Assembly (NCBI RefSeq): GCF_034427435.1
Contig: NZ_JAXQNP010000004.1
Location: forward strand, 682,001 to 746,000
Direction: 5' to 3'
Source: Nitrospirillum sp034427435
GTDB taxonomy: Bacteria > Pseudomonadota > Alphaproteobacteria > Azospirillales > Azospirillaceae
Length of the DNA: 64,000 bases
Positions 1 to 9,195 of this stretch are shown piece by piece. The notes beneath the pieces were generated by a model that did not search any database, was not told where the DNA came from, and saw only the letters and a program-made list of their open reading frames with translations. Within the stretch, counting starts at the first letter, position 1. Each line of letters starts with the position of its first letter. The position numbers and the translations under genes are program-made.

Positions 1-2
1 GC

Positions 3-3000
3 AGCACCCTGCTGGCCGTGGCGGGCAACGACTACATCGGCGCCAGCCTGGCCACCCTCGCCGTCACCGGCACGCTGGCCAACACGGCGGGCGGCGCCAC
101 GGCACTGTACATCGCCAGCACCGGCACCCTGGGCAGCCTGGCCAACAGCGGCGCCGTCAGCGGCAACGTGGTCAACCAGTCGGCGCGGGATCTGACGATT
201 ACCGGTGGCAGCGGCACGGTGGTGGGCAGCTTCAGCGGCGGCACCATCCGCAACACCGGTGCCAACGTGGTGTTCGCCTCGGGTGCGGTCGCCCTGGGCG
301 ACCAGATCGACGTGGGCGGCACGCACACGGTCAGCAACATCGGGGCGGCCCTGGCCCTGACCACGGATGTGGGTGTCAACGGCACCTACGCCCAGAGCGC
401 GGGCAGCCTGGCCGTGGGCGGCCATGTGCTGACGGTCAGCGGCCCGGCGCTGGTCAGCGGCGGCACGGTCAATGCCGGGATCGGCGGCGCCGGCAACTAT
501 TTCGTCGGCGACAGCGTGACCATGATCCAGGGTGGGGCGGGCTCGTCCTACACCGGGGCCGTGGTCACCAGCGGCCTGACCGGCCTGGACGCCACCGGGG
601 CCACCAGCGGCACCAGCCTGCTGGCGGTCGCGGGCAACGACTACATCGGCGCCAGCCTGAACACGCTGAACGTCACCGGCACGCTGGCCAATACCGCCGG
701 CGGCGCCACGGCGCTGTACATCGCCAGCACCGGCACCCTGGGCAGCCTGGCCAACAGCGGTGTCCTCATCGGCAACGTGGTCAACCAGTCGGCACGGGAT
801 CTGACGATTACCGGTGGCAACGGCACGGTAGGCCGCTTCACCGGCGGCACCATCACCAACACCGCCAGCAACGTGGTGTTCGCCAGCGGCGCCATCAGCC
901 TGGGCGATGCCCTCAATGTGGCGACGCACACGGTCAGCAACGCCGGCGCCAGCCTGACCCTGGCCAGCAATGTCGGCATCACGGGCAACTTCGCCCAGAG
1001 CGGCGGCACGCTGGCCACGGGCGGCCATGTCCTGACCGTCAGCAATGCTGCCAATGTGACGGGCGGCGTGGTCGACGCCGGCCTGACGGGCACCGCCAAC
1101 TATCTGGTGGGCGACAGCGTCACCCTGATCCAGGGCGGCACCGGCTCCACCTACACCGGCGCCACGGTCACCAGCGGCATCACCGGCCTGTCGGCCACCG
1201 CGCTGACCAGCGGCAGCAACCTGCTGGCGGCGGCGGGCAACGACTACATCGGCGCCAGCCTGGCCAGCCTGGCGGTCACCGGCACGCTGGCCAACACCAC
1301 CGGCGGCGCCACGGCGCTGTACATCGCCTCGACCGGCACGCTGGGCGCCTTGGCCAACAGCGGCACCATCAGCGGCAATGTGGTGAACCTCAGCGCCAAC
1401 GACCTGGTGGTCACGGGCGCTGCCACGACCACGGCGCCGGGCGTGTTCACCGGCGGCACCATCGACAACCGCCTGTCCAACCTGCGCTTCACCAGCGGCG
1501 CGGTGCGGCTGGCCGACGCGGTCAACGTGAGCGGCCACAGCGTGGTCAACAGCGGGGCCACCCTGCTGGTGACCAGCGCTGTGAACATCACCGGCGGCTA
1601 CAGCCAGACGGCCGGCGGCCTGGTGATCGGGGCCACGTCGCAGACCAGCTACGGCAACCTGGTGATCAGCGGCAGCGCCAGCCTGACGGGCGGGTCGGTG
1701 ACGCTGCAGGGGGCGGGCGGCAACGCCCTGCAGGCCGGCACCTACACCATCGCGGCGGCGGGCAACGGGCTGAGCCTCAGCGGCGTCAGCTTCAGCGCCA
1801 CCGGCTACACCGTGACCAGCGACGTGGTGACGGTGGGGAGCAACACGGACCTGGTGGTGAAGGTGGCGGGCACCGCCACCAACTACACGGCGGTGGGCAC
1901 CGCCCAGGGTGGTGCCGCGGTGGGCACGGGCTCGGCCCTGGACCAGATCGCGGCGCTGGCCAGCAGCAGCATCACCACCAACGCCCAGGTGGCGGCCTTC
2001 CAGCAGCAGGTGCTGGCGCCCTTGGCCACCCTGACGCCGGCGGCCAAGCAGGTGGCGGTGGCGCAGCTGTCGCCCAGCCAGCTGACGCCGCAGCTGACGG
2101 CTACCTCGGTCACGCCCACCACCACGGCCATCAGCCAGCACCAGGAGACGGTGGCCAGCCTGATGGACGGCAGCGAGAAGGGTGCCGCCGCCGGCTCCAA
2201 CGGGCGCGAGGGCGTGATCTGGGGCGAGGTCGTGGGCGCCGGCGTGCTGCGCGGCACGACGACGGAGGCCGCGGGCTACCGCGCCAGCAGCTCCGGCGTG
2301 GTGCTGGGCGCCGACTGGTTCGCCAGCGATGAGGTCATGGCCGGCCTGGCCTTCAGCTGGATCAACAGCGCCTCGGTCGGCCAGGGCGTCATGGCCGGCA
2401 GCCTGACGCGGGTGGGCAGTTACCAGCTGACCGCCTACAGCGTCTGGCGTCCGGACTTCGCCGACCAGAAGCTGTCGGTCGAGGGCCAGGTGGGCTTCGG
2501 CTACAACCACTTCGACCAGCGCCGCGACATCGCCTTCCTGGGCGCCCGCGCCAACGCCAACTATGGCGGCGAGCAGTACCTGGGCAAGGTGACGGTGGGC
2601 TATGACCTGCCGCAGCAGGGGGCGTTCACCTTCACGCCGCAGTACAGCCTGCGCTTCGTGCGCCTGGTGAACCATGCCTACCAGGAACACGACGCGGGTC
2701 CGGCCAACCTGAAGGTGGACACGCTGGGCACCAACGCCCTGACGCAGGAGCTGGGCGTGAAGGTGGACACGCAGTGGAACACGGGCTTCGGCACGCTGCT
2801 GCCCGACCTGCGGGTGGCCTGGGTGCACGACTTCCGCGATGCCCCCATCCCCACCACGGGCGTGCTGGCCGGCGTCGCCTTCGCCAGCACCACCGGCCGG
2901 GTCAACACCGACGGCCTGGCCGTCAACCTCGGCACCACCTTGCAGCAGAGCGACAACTTCAGCCTGCGCCTGGAATACAACGGCGAATACCGCCGCGATT

Positions 3001-3044
3001 ACCAGAGCCACGGCGGCGTCCTGCGCGCCAGCTGGAACTTCTGA
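3..3044 (+). CDS. autotransporter with tandem repeats and C-terminal beta-barrel (5' partial)
   Basis: This is the 3' part of a type V secreted autotransporter adhesin. The reading frame is open to the left edge of the window, so the true start and signal peptide lie outside it. The visible passenger is rich in Gly, Ser, Thr, Asn and Ala. It holds three units of about 200 residues, each opening with GNDYIGASL and continuing with TLANT.GGATALYIASTGTLG, as expected for a beta-helix. After residue about 700 the sequence changes to an autotransporter barrel (GVIWGEVVGAGVLRG, then alternating strands) and ends in Phe (RASWNF), the usual signal for outer-membrane insertion. A strong hairpin follows the stop codon. 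The family is clear; the ligand cannot be read from the sequence. Confidence 0.9.
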   Translation, partial: STLLAVAGNDYIGASLATLAVTGTLANTAGGATALYIASTGTLGSLANSGAVSGNVVNQSARDLTITGGSGTVVGSFSGGTIRNTGANVVFASGAVALGDQIDVGGTHTVSNIGAALALTTDVGVNGTYAQSAGSLAVGGHVLTVSGPALVSGGTVNAGIGGAGNYFVGDSVTMIQGGAGSSYTGAVVTSGLTGLDATGATSGTSLLAVAGNDYIGASLNTLNVTGTLANTAGGATALYIASTGTLGSLANSGVLIGNVVNQSARDLTITGGNGTVGRFTGGTITNTASNVVFASGAISLGDALNVATHTVSNAGASLTLASNVGITGNFAQSGGTLATGGHVLTVSNAANVTGGVVDAGLTGTANYLVGDSVTLIQGGTGSTYTGATVTSGITGLSATALTSGSNLLAAAGNDYIGASLASLAVTGTLANTTGGATALYIASTGTLGALANSGTISGNVVNLSANDLVVTGAATTTAPGVFTGGTIDNRLSNLRFTSGAVRLADAVNVSGHSVVNSGATLLVTSAVNITGGYSQTAGGLVIGATSQTSYGNLVISGSASLTGGSVTLQGAGGNALQAGTYTIAAAGNGLSLSGVSFSATGYTVTSDVVTVGSNTDLVVKVAGTATNYTAVGTAQGGAAVGTGSALDQIAALASSSITTNAQVAAFQQQVLAPLATLTPAAKQVAVAQLSPSQLTPQLTATSVTPTTTAISQHQETVASLMDGSEKGAAAGSNGREGVIWGEVVGAGVLRGTTTEAAGYRASSSGVVLGADWFASDEVMAGLAFSWINSASVGQGVMAGSLTRVGSYQLTAYSVWRPDFADQKLSVEGQVGFGYNHFDQRRDIAFLGARANANYGGEQYLGKVTVGYDLPQQGAFTFTPQYSLRFVRLVNHAYQEHDAGPANLKVDTLGTNALTQELGVKVDTQWNTGFGTLLPDLRVAWVHDFRDAPIPTTGVLAGVAFASTTGRVNTDGLAVNLGTTLQQSDNFSLRLEYNGEYRRDYQSHGGVLRASWNF
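24..1838 (+). repeat. three tandem repeats of about 600 bp in the autotransporter passenger
   Basis: Units begin at 24, 633 and 1236, so the periods are 609 and 603 bases (203 and 201 codons). Units 1 and 2 are nearly identical over long stretches. Unit 3 diverges after about 250 bases, and its end is approximate. Such repeats recombine readily and make passenger length variable. Confidence 0.85.
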
Positions 3045-3067
3045 GCCCGGTCATCCTGATCGGAACC

Positions 3068-3100
3068 AAGCCCCGCCGGAGCGATCCGGCGGGGCTTTTT
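3068..3100 (+). terminator. rho-independent terminator of the autotransporter gene
   Basis: A 13-bp stem, 3068-3080 with 3085-3097, has a GCGA loop and runs into TTTTT at 3096-3100. It lies 24 bases after the autotransporter stop codon. Confidence 0.9.
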
Positions 3101-3197
3101 CCTGGCATTTTCGAAGAGCCCGGACATTTCGCCGCGCCCGGGGACCCTCGCGCGCGCCTCGGGTGTTCCTCCCCCGCCACAGCAGCAGGAGGGACCA

Positions 3198-4913
3198 ATG
3201 AGCGCAACCGTCGCCGACATCATCGTCGAAACCCTGGCCGCCGCCGGCGCCCGGCGCTGTTACGGCGTGGCCGGGGATACCCTGAACCATATCACCGACG
3301 CCATCCGTCGCAGCGACATGCGCTGGATCCATGTGCGGCATGAGGAGGCGGGCGCCATGGCAGCGGGGGCCGACGCGCTGCTGACGGGTGAGCTGGCCTT
3401 GTGCGCCGGATCGTGCGGGCCCGGCGGCCTGCATTTCATCAACGGCCTGTACGAAAGCCACCGCAACCGCGCGCCCGTGGTCCTGATCGCCAGCCAGATC
3501 ACCCGCGACGAATTGGGTTTCGACTTCCCGCAGGAGGTGGACTTCAAGGCCGTGTACAGCGTGGCCAGCGTCTTTTGCGAGGAGATCCGCACCCCCACCC
3601 AGGCGCGGCGCATGACGGCCATGGCGGCGCAGGCCGCCCTGACCAAGCGGGGCGTGGCCGTGCTGATCGTGCCTGTGGACGTCTCCAGCGCCGACGCGCC
3701 CGATGAACCCGCCTTCGCCGCCCACCACCCCCGGCCCGTGGTCCGCCCCAGCGACGCCGAGCTGGACCGCATGGCTGAGCTTTTGAACGCCGGCGGCAAG
3801 ATCGCCATCTATGGCGGCGCGGGATGCGAGGACGCGCATGACCAGGTCGTTGCGTTAGCGGAACGGTTGCAGGCGCCGGTGGCACGCACCTCCCGTGCCA
3901 AGGATTTCCTGGAGCCGGCCAACCCCTATGATGTGGGCATGACCGGCATCTTCGGCACAGCCGGCGGCTATCAGGCGCTGATGGACTGCGACACCCTGTT
4001 GCTGCTGGGCTGCGACTTCGCCTGGCGGCAATACTATCCGCACAAGGCGACCATCATCCAGGTGGATATCGATGGCACCCACCTGGGTCGCCGCCATCCC
4101 GTGGACCTGGGCGTTGTGGGTGACGTGCGGACCACGCTGGACGCCCTGCTGCCGCGCCTGGCCCCCCGAGAGGATAGAACCTTCCTGAACGCGGCGCTGG
4201 ACCATGCCGCCAAGGCCGATGCCAAGCTGGAGAAACGGGCCGTGGCAGGCGACGGCGCCACCATCCACCCGCAATACTTGACGGAAACGGTGGCCCGCCA
4301 CGCCAATACCGATGCGGTTTTCACCGCCGATGGCGGATCACCCATGGTGTGGTGCCTGCGTCATGTGCCCGCCACCGGGCAAAACCGCACCGTCGTCAGC
4401 CTCTGTCATGGCACCATGGCCAACGCCATGCCCCAGGCCTTGGGCGCCCAAGCCGCCTTCCCCAACCGCCAGGTCATCTCCCTGTCCGGTGACGGGGGCC
4501 TGTCCATGCTGATGGGCGACCTGCTGACCTCGGTGCAGGAAAACCTGCCCATCAAGGTGGTGGTGTACAACAACGGTTCCCTGGGCTTCGTGGAACTGGA
4601 ACAGAAGGTCGAGGGCCTGTTGGACGCCTACACCGACCTGAAGAACCCGGACTTCGCGCGGGTAGCGGAGGCGATGGGCCTCTGGGGGCGCCGCGTGGAA
4701 CGGCCACAGGGGCTGGACAACGCTGTGCGCGACTGGCTGGCGACCCCCGGCCCCGCCCTGCTGGATGTGAAGGTCGACCGCTATGAACTGGTGATGCCCC
4801 CCAAGGTGGAAATGGCCCAGGTGATGGGCACCGCCCTCTATTCCGTCAAGGGTATCCTGGCCGGCCGGGGAAGCGAGGTGTTCGAGCTGCTCGAGGGGGC
4901 GATGCGCCCCTGA
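3198..4913 (+). CDS. poxB: pyruvate dehydrogenase (quinone) / pyruvate oxidase, thiamine-diphosphate enzyme
   Basis: The product most likely decarboxylates pyruvate to acetate and CO2 and passes electrons through FAD to the membrane quinone pool. It has 571 residues, as in E. coli PoxB (572). The N-terminal diphosphate-binding-enzyme domain carries RHEE (catalytic Glu about residue 50) and the PoxB-like stretch CAGSCGPGGLHFINGL. The central domain is the FAD-binding type. The C-terminal ThDP motif starts with GDGG at 431-434 and ends with NN at 458-459. The ATG at 3198 follows AGGAGGG at 3187-3193. The gene stands alone between the autotransporter terminator and an adhesin remnant. A related ThDP oxidase with another 2-oxoacid substrate is possible but less likely. 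Confidence 0.9.
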   Translation: MSATVADIIVETLAAAGARRCYGVAGDTLNHITDAIRRSDMRWIHVRHEEAGAMAAGADALLTGELALCAGSCGPGGLHFINGLYESHRNRAPVVLIASQITRDELGFDFPQEVDFKAVYSVASVFCEEIRTPTQARRMTAMAAQAALTKRGVAVLIVPVDVSSADAPDEPAFAAHHPRPVVRPSDAELDRMAELLNAGGKIAIYGGAGCEDAHDQVVALAERLQAPVARTSRAKDFLEPANPYDVGMTGIFGTAGGYQALMDCDTLLLLGCDFAWRQYYPHKATIIQVDIDGTHLGRRHPVDLGVVGDVRTTLDALLPRLAPREDRTFLNAALDHAAKADAKLEKRAVAGDGATIHPQYLTETVARHANTDAVFTADGGSPMVWCLRHVPATGQNRTVVSLCHGTMANAMPQALGAQAAFPNRQVISLSGDGGLSMLMGDLLTSVQENLPIKVVVYNNGSLGFVELEQKVEGLLDAYTDLKNPDFARVAEAMGLWGRRVERPQGLDNAVRDWLATPGPALLDVKVDRYELVMPPKVEMAQVMGTALYSVKGILAGRGSEVFELLEGAMRP

Positions 4914-5137
4914 CCTGAATCGAGCACCGACGCACCCAAAGGTTGATTGCCACCGGTTGGTCACAGGCCGGCCGGTGGCGCAGCACCTACTATCGCAGGC
5001 AGGGAGCAACGCCGTAAACAAGGCCACCGCCACCAGCCGCGCCCACCCGCGCCTTCTTTGAAAGACGACCCGATTTCCGACCACGCTGCTTACACCAGCG
5101 CGGTCGCCGCACGCGCGCCTGTCCGGCCTGGAACCCT

Positions 5138-5779
5138 GTGGCGCCCTCCCCGCGTCAGCCCGCCACCGGCACCATCAGCGACACGGTCGCCGGCGTCACC
5201 ACCTTCCCCGGCTATGCCGGCGTCTATGTCGGCGGGCTGGTGGGGCAGAACCTGGGCCTGGTCAGCAACAGCTACGCCACCGGCGCCATCAGGGACAGCG
5301 GCTACGGCAGCTATGGTCTGGGCGGGCTGGTCGGTTCCAACAGCGGCACCATCACGAACAGCTATGCCACCGGCGACGTCTTCAATGCGCCGGAAAGCGG
5401 CGCCATCGGCGGCCTGGTGGGCACCAACAACGGCCTGATCAGCCACAGCTACGCCACCGGCGCCGTCAACGCCCAGGCCGACAACGCCGTCGGTGGCCTG
5501 GTGGGCACCAACAACGGCACGGTCACCGACAGCCGCAGCAGCGGCAGCATCTCGGGCCTGAGCATCGTCGGCGGCCTCATTGGCAACAACAGCGGCACGG
5601 TGGTGAACAGCGGCAGTGTCAGCGACATCCTGACCAGCGACCCGCCCTACTACGCCGGCCTGCTGATCGGCTACCAACACACCAGCGGCACCATCGTCAA
5701 CAGCGCCGGCACGGGCACTATGACCACCGGCACCATCGTCGGCGGCTCCACCGCCCAGATCGGGGGCACCGGGTTCTGA
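5138..5779 (+). pseudogene. GLUG-repeat adhesin fragment (truncated)
   Basis: The 213-residue frame contains five to six GLUG-type units of about 28 residues with the pattern GGLVGxNxGxIxNSYATG. Such repeats occur in large filamentous-haemagglutinin-like or autotransported adhesins. There is no signal peptide, secretion domain or convincing ribosome binding site. The frame enters in the middle of a unit (ATGTISD, near base 5157), so upstream repeats are missing. The last units decay (GLLIGYQHTSG). I read it as the remnant of a larger adhesin gene left between poxB and the hemerythrin gene. It could still be a short secreted repeat protein if an unrecognised start is used. Confidence 0.65.
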
Positions 5780-5799
5780 ACCAGCGGCAAAATCCCTTG

Positions 5800-5833
5800 A
5801 AGGGCCGGCTCATCGGGCAAGGGGCCGGCCCTT
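5800..5833. terminator. hairpin between convergent genes, possible bidirectional terminator
   Basis: AAGGGCCGGC at 5800-5809 pairs with GCCGGCCCTT at 5824-5833. It lies between the GLUG fragment and the convergent hemerythrin gene. There is no clear T-run on either strand, so termination is inferred from position and stem strength. Confidence 0.4.
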
Positions 5834-5858
5834 CCCAGGCCACGGCGATAAAACGCCG

Positions 5859-6569
5859 TCAGGCAGGGGCGGGTGCCGTGATCACCGGTGCCGTGAACTG
5901 GGCGATGTCGGCCAATCCCAAGGCCTGTTCGATGTCCGCGATCTGGTGGGCCGCGTCGTCAAACCCGTCCTTGCCGAATTGCTGGTGCTCGATCTCCTCG
6001 AACTTATCCCCCATCTCCTCCAGTTCGTGCCCCGATAGGGCCTGTTTCCAGGCCGTGAAGACCACGGTGTCCTCATGGGCGGCATGGACCCGGTACATGT
6101 GGACCAGGGTTTCCATGGCGCGCGCCATCGGTTCCCGCTCGGCTACGCCGATCGTCCCCCTGCCGGTCACGCCCAGGATATAGTCCGTGATCTCCCGCCC
6201 GCGCTGGTGCTGCGCCGTCAGCACGTCCGCATAGGCGGCCACCGGACCCTGGAGCTTGCGGATCGCCGGGAAGATATGGGCCTCCTCCAACAGGCGCTCG
6301 TGGTAATCCTCGCCGAACGTGCGGAACAGCATCGCCGCGCGGCGGAGCGCCCCGGCATCCACCAGTGCCGCACCATCCCGTAGCCGGGTGGTGGCCTCGG
6401 TATAGGCGAACAGGGCGCGGCGCAGGATGCCGTGTTCCCGCATCAAATCCTCGACAGCACCGACATCCTTCTCGCCCCCGCACCCGGTCAAGGCCAAGCC
6501 CGTGGCTGCAACCATGCCGCCGGAACCGAGGTGCAGGAAAGTGCGGCGGCTCTGATCCGGGGTATTCAT
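5859..6569 (-). CDS. hemerythrin-domain protein with Tat motif and lipobox
   Basis: The 236-residue protein starts at the ATG complementary to 6567-6569; a longer frame upstream lacks sense. The N-terminus MNTPDQSRRTFLHLG has a twin-arginine pattern (RR at 8-9). A hydrophobic stretch then ends in LALTGC with Cys30 in lipobox position. This suggests folded export and lipidation. The rest is an all-helical hemerythrin-like domain: H46, the set EDYHERLLEEAHIF (H90, H98), H121 and a late HAAHED are spaced as di-iron ligands in this family. Such proteins bind O2 or NO or sense iron and redox state. The gene is transcribed away from the iron-uptake operon. The substrate is unknown. Confidence 0.8.
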   Translation of the reverse strand: MNTPDQSRRTFLHLGSGGMVAATGLALTGCGGEKDVGAVEDLMREHGILRRALFAYTEATTRLRDGAALVDAGALRRAAMLFRTFGEDYHERLLEEAHIFPAIRKLQGPVAAYADVLTAQHQRGREITDYILGVTGRGTIGVAEREPMARAMETLVHMYRVHAAHEDTVVFTAWKQALSGHELEEMGDKFEEIEHQQFGKDGFDDAAHQIADIEQALGLADIAQFTAPVITAPAPA

Positions 6570-6780
6570 GGGCACCTTCCCTTCGCTGAAGCCCGCGCCG
6601 GCGGGCCCACCCTGCGCACAGGCACCGCACGCAGACGACGATACGCCGCAGAACATCGCTTGCCGGCCATGGTTCCACACCTTCCCGGGAAGGAAGTGGC
6701 GAATGATTTGGCGACCAAAGCGCCTCTGCCGCGTGTCGCCGCATCATGAAGCCACCCTGCGGTTTTTCTGCAACGGATTC

Positions 6781-6795
6781 TGATAATCACTCTCA
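6781..6795 (+). promoter_or_regulatory. Fur-like box upstream of the siderophore receptor operon
   Basis: TGATAATCACTCTCA fits the 7-1-7 Fur pattern TGATAAT-N-ATTATCA. The left half-site is perfect; the right half matches in five of seven positions. It lies directly before a TTGACA hexamer and upstream of an iron-uptake operon, as expected for iron repression. Irr or another metal regulator cannot be excluded. Confidence 0.65.
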
Positions 6796-6802
6796 GCAAC
6801 CG

Positions 6803-6831
6803 TTGACAGGCCTCTGATCAGCAAATAAGAG
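6803..6831 (+). promoter_or_regulatory. putative sigma-70 promoter of the siderophore operon
   Basis: TTGACA at 6803-6808 is a perfect -35 hexamer. TAAGAG at 6826-6831, 17 bases further on, is a weak -10. The Fur-like box ends 7 bases upstream. Confidence 0.45.
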
Positions 6832-6926
6832 TCGCTCGCAATCTTAACGAACGATATAACCGCGGGACCCCGAAATGGGTGCCATGCGGGAGCCAATCAT
6901 AAGCGTGGCATAAGGTGGGGACCGTA

Positions 6927-9158
6927 ATGTCGAGCAAGCGTACCATCATCATCGCCAGCCGGGCCAAGGCGCCCCGCACGCTGGCGCGCACCGCCCTGGG
7001 CCTGGCCAGCGTCGGCCTGGCGGGCGGCACCCTTCTTTCGCTGGACGCGCAGGCGCAGACCGCCGCCGCCCAGACGTCCCAAGCCGCCCCGGCGCAGCAG
7101 CAGGGCGGCACCGTCCAATTGCCCACCCTGTCGGTGCAGGACCAGGACGCCGCCGCGGCGCCGGATTACCGCACCGAACGGTCGGCCAACGTGAAGCTGA
7201 CGGAAAAGCTGCTGGACACCCCGCAGTCGGTCAGCGTCATCTCCAGCCAAGAGATGAAGGACCAGGGCGTCACCACCCTGCGCGACGCCCTGCGCAACGT
7301 CGCCGGCATCAGCCTGGCGGCGGGTGAAGGCGGTGCCCAGGGCGACAGCCTGACCCTGCGCGGCTTCAGCGCCCGCTCCGACATCTTCCTGGACGGCCTG
7401 CGCGATTTCGGCAGCTATTACCGCGACAGCTTCAACTACCAGTCGGCCGAGGTGCTGAAGGGCCCGGACAGCGCCATGTTCGGCCGCGGCTCCACCGGCG
7501 GCACCATCAACCAGGTGAGCAAGACGCCCACGCTGGAATCCATCACCGCCGGCACCGCCACCCTGGGCACCGATGGCATGAAGCGCCTGACGGCCGACGT
7601 GGACCGGGCGCTGGACGCCACCACGGCCGTGCGCATGAACGCCATGGGCACCAGCAGCTTCGTCACCGGCCGCGACGGCGCCAAGAACGAACGCTATGGC
7701 TTCGCCCCCTCCGTATCGTTTGGCATCGGCACGCCCACCCGCGTCACCATCAGCTATCTGCACCAGTCCGAGAACGACCGGCCGGACTATGGCATCCCCT
7801 TCCTGCTGGGCAAGCCGGCGCCGGTGGATTACCGCACCTACTACGGTTTCCAGAGCGATTACCTGAAGACTGACGCCAATGTCGTGACCGCCGACGTGCA
7901 GCACGACCTGACGTCCGGTATCACCCTGGAAAACCAGTTCCGCTACGGCAATTACTACCGCAACGTCCGCATCACCGAGCCGCAGTTGGTGAACGCCAAC
8001 GTGACGCCGGCCACGGTCGGCCCACTGTCGGGCGTGGCCATCAAGCGCAACGCCATCACGGCGCGCAGCGTGGAAACCACCCTGGACGACCAGGCCACGG
8101 CCTCGGCCCGGTTCAACACCGGCTTCCTGGAGCACCACCTGGTGGCGGGCGTGGAGCTGTCGCGTGAAACCTCGGACCCGACGCGCACCACCTGGAGCGG
8201 GGTGCCCACCACCACCCTGCTGAACCCGAACGAGTACCAGGCCTTCGCCGGCACGCCCACCATCTCGTCCCGCGTCAGCACCACCGTGGACACGGTGGCG
8301 GTGTTCGCCATCGACACCATCAAGTTCAGCGAGCAATGGTCGCTGGTCGGCGGCATCCGCTACGACCACCTGGACACGGATTACAAGCAGACCGTGGCCC
8401 CGGCCGCCGCCTTCTCCCGCACCGACAGCCTGCCGTCCGGCCGCGCCGCCCTGGTGTTCAAGCCCACGCCGGAAAGCAGCGTCTACGCCAGCTTCGGCAC
8501 CTCGTTCAACCCGTCGGCCGAGCAGCTGTCGCTGTCCGCCGCCACGGCCAACCTCGACCCGGAAAGCAACAAGACCTATGAGGTCGGCGGCAAGGTCGAC
8601 CTGCTGCATGACGCCCTGAGCGTCCGCGCCGCCCTGTTCCAGACGGAAAAGGACAACGCCCGCGTCACCGACCCCAACAACTCCACCCTGAACGTCCTGG
8701 GCGGCGACCAGAAGGTGCAGGGCGCCGAGATCGAGGTGACCGGCCACATCACCGACGCCTGGCAGGTCAGCAGCAGCTACGCCTACATGGACGGCTGGGT
8801 CATCAAGTCGACCACGTACAGCCAGGTGGGCCGCGCCCTGGCCAACGTGCCGCACCACACCTTCAGCCTGTGGTCCACCTATCAGCTGACCCACGACCTG
8901 CAGATCGGCGGCGGCGCCAACGCGGTGTCGCAGCGGGTGGGCAGCTCCAGCCCGGTGGCGGCCACCAACCTGATCAACACCGTGCCCGGCTATTGGACCT
9001 TCAGCGCCATGGCCAAGTACGACATCACGGAAAAGATCAGCATCCAGGCCAACATCACCAACCTGCTGGACCGGGACTACATCGACCAGATCCACCCCGC
9101 CCACCTTGTCCCGGGCGAGGGGCGGACGGCGCAGGTCACCCTGAACGTCGCTTTCTGA
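6927..9158 (+). CDS. fiu: TonB-dependent catecholate-siderophore receptor (Fiu-type)
   Basis: This outer-membrane receptor of 743 residues imports ferric siderophore, probably a catecholate or its breakdown product. The ATG at 6927 has a G-rich Shine-Dalgarno (AAGGTGGGG) just upstream. A long basic N-region and AQAQTAAAQ give an exported N-terminus. The TonB-box region (LPTLSVQDQD) leads into the plug, with TPQSVSVISSQEMKDQG and LTLRGFSARSDIFLDGLRD. A 22-strand barrel follows and ends in VTLNVAF, a correct terminal Phe. Plug wording and gene order (piuC next) match the Fiu/CirA-PiuA group. The gene opens an operon with its own hydroxylase, PepSY protein and TonB energiser. Confidence 0.88.
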   Translation: MSSKRTIIIASRAKAPRTLARTALGLASVGLAGGTLLSLDAQAQTAAAQTSQAAPAQQQGGTVQLPTLSVQDQDAAAAPDYRTERSANVKLTEKLLDTPQSVSVISSQEMKDQGVTTLRDALRNVAGISLAAGEGGAQGDSLTLRGFSARSDIFLDGLRDFGSYYRDSFNYQSAEVLKGPDSAMFGRGSTGGTINQVSKTPTLESITAGTATLGTDGMKRLTADVDRALDATTAVRMNAMGTSSFVTGRDGAKNERYGFAPSVSFGIGTPTRVTISYLHQSENDRPDYGIPFLLGKPAPVDYRTYYGFQSDYLKTDANVVTADVQHDLTSGITLENQFRYGNYYRNVRITEPQLVNANVTPATVGPLSGVAIKRNAITARSVETTLDDQATASARFNTGFLEHHLVAGVELSRETSDPTRTTWSGVPTTTLLNPNEYQAFAGTPTISSRVSTTVDTVAVFAIDTIKFSEQWSLVGGIRYDHLDTDYKQTVAPAAAFSRTDSLPSGRAALVFKPTPESSVYASFGTSFNPSAEQLSLSAATANLDPESNKTYEVGGKVDLLHDALSVRAALFQTEKDNARVTDPNNSTLNVLGGDQKVQGAEIEVTGHITDAWQVSSSYAYMDGWVIKSTTYSQVGRALANVPHHTFSLWSTYQLTHDLQIGGGANAVSQRVGSSSPVAATNLINTVPGYWTFSAMAKYDITEKISIQANITNLLDRDYIDQIHPAHLVPGEGRTAQVTLNVAF

Positions 9159-9195
9159 TCAACCTCTTAACTCAAGAATCCTCCAAGGCGGCACC

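Larger units (their letters stand above)
6570..6926. promoter_or_regulatory. divergent control region between hemerythrin gene and siderophore operon
   Basis: These 357 bases hold no credible gene. The left half is GC-rich leader of the hemerythrin gene. The right half (6770-6900) is richer in A+T and contains the Fur-like box and promoter listed separately. Confidence 0.6.

Noticed and set aside
6897..9104. A 735-codon minus-strand frame opposite the Fiu-type receptor
   Set aside because: Shadow of the receptor gene, with no start signal and biased composition.
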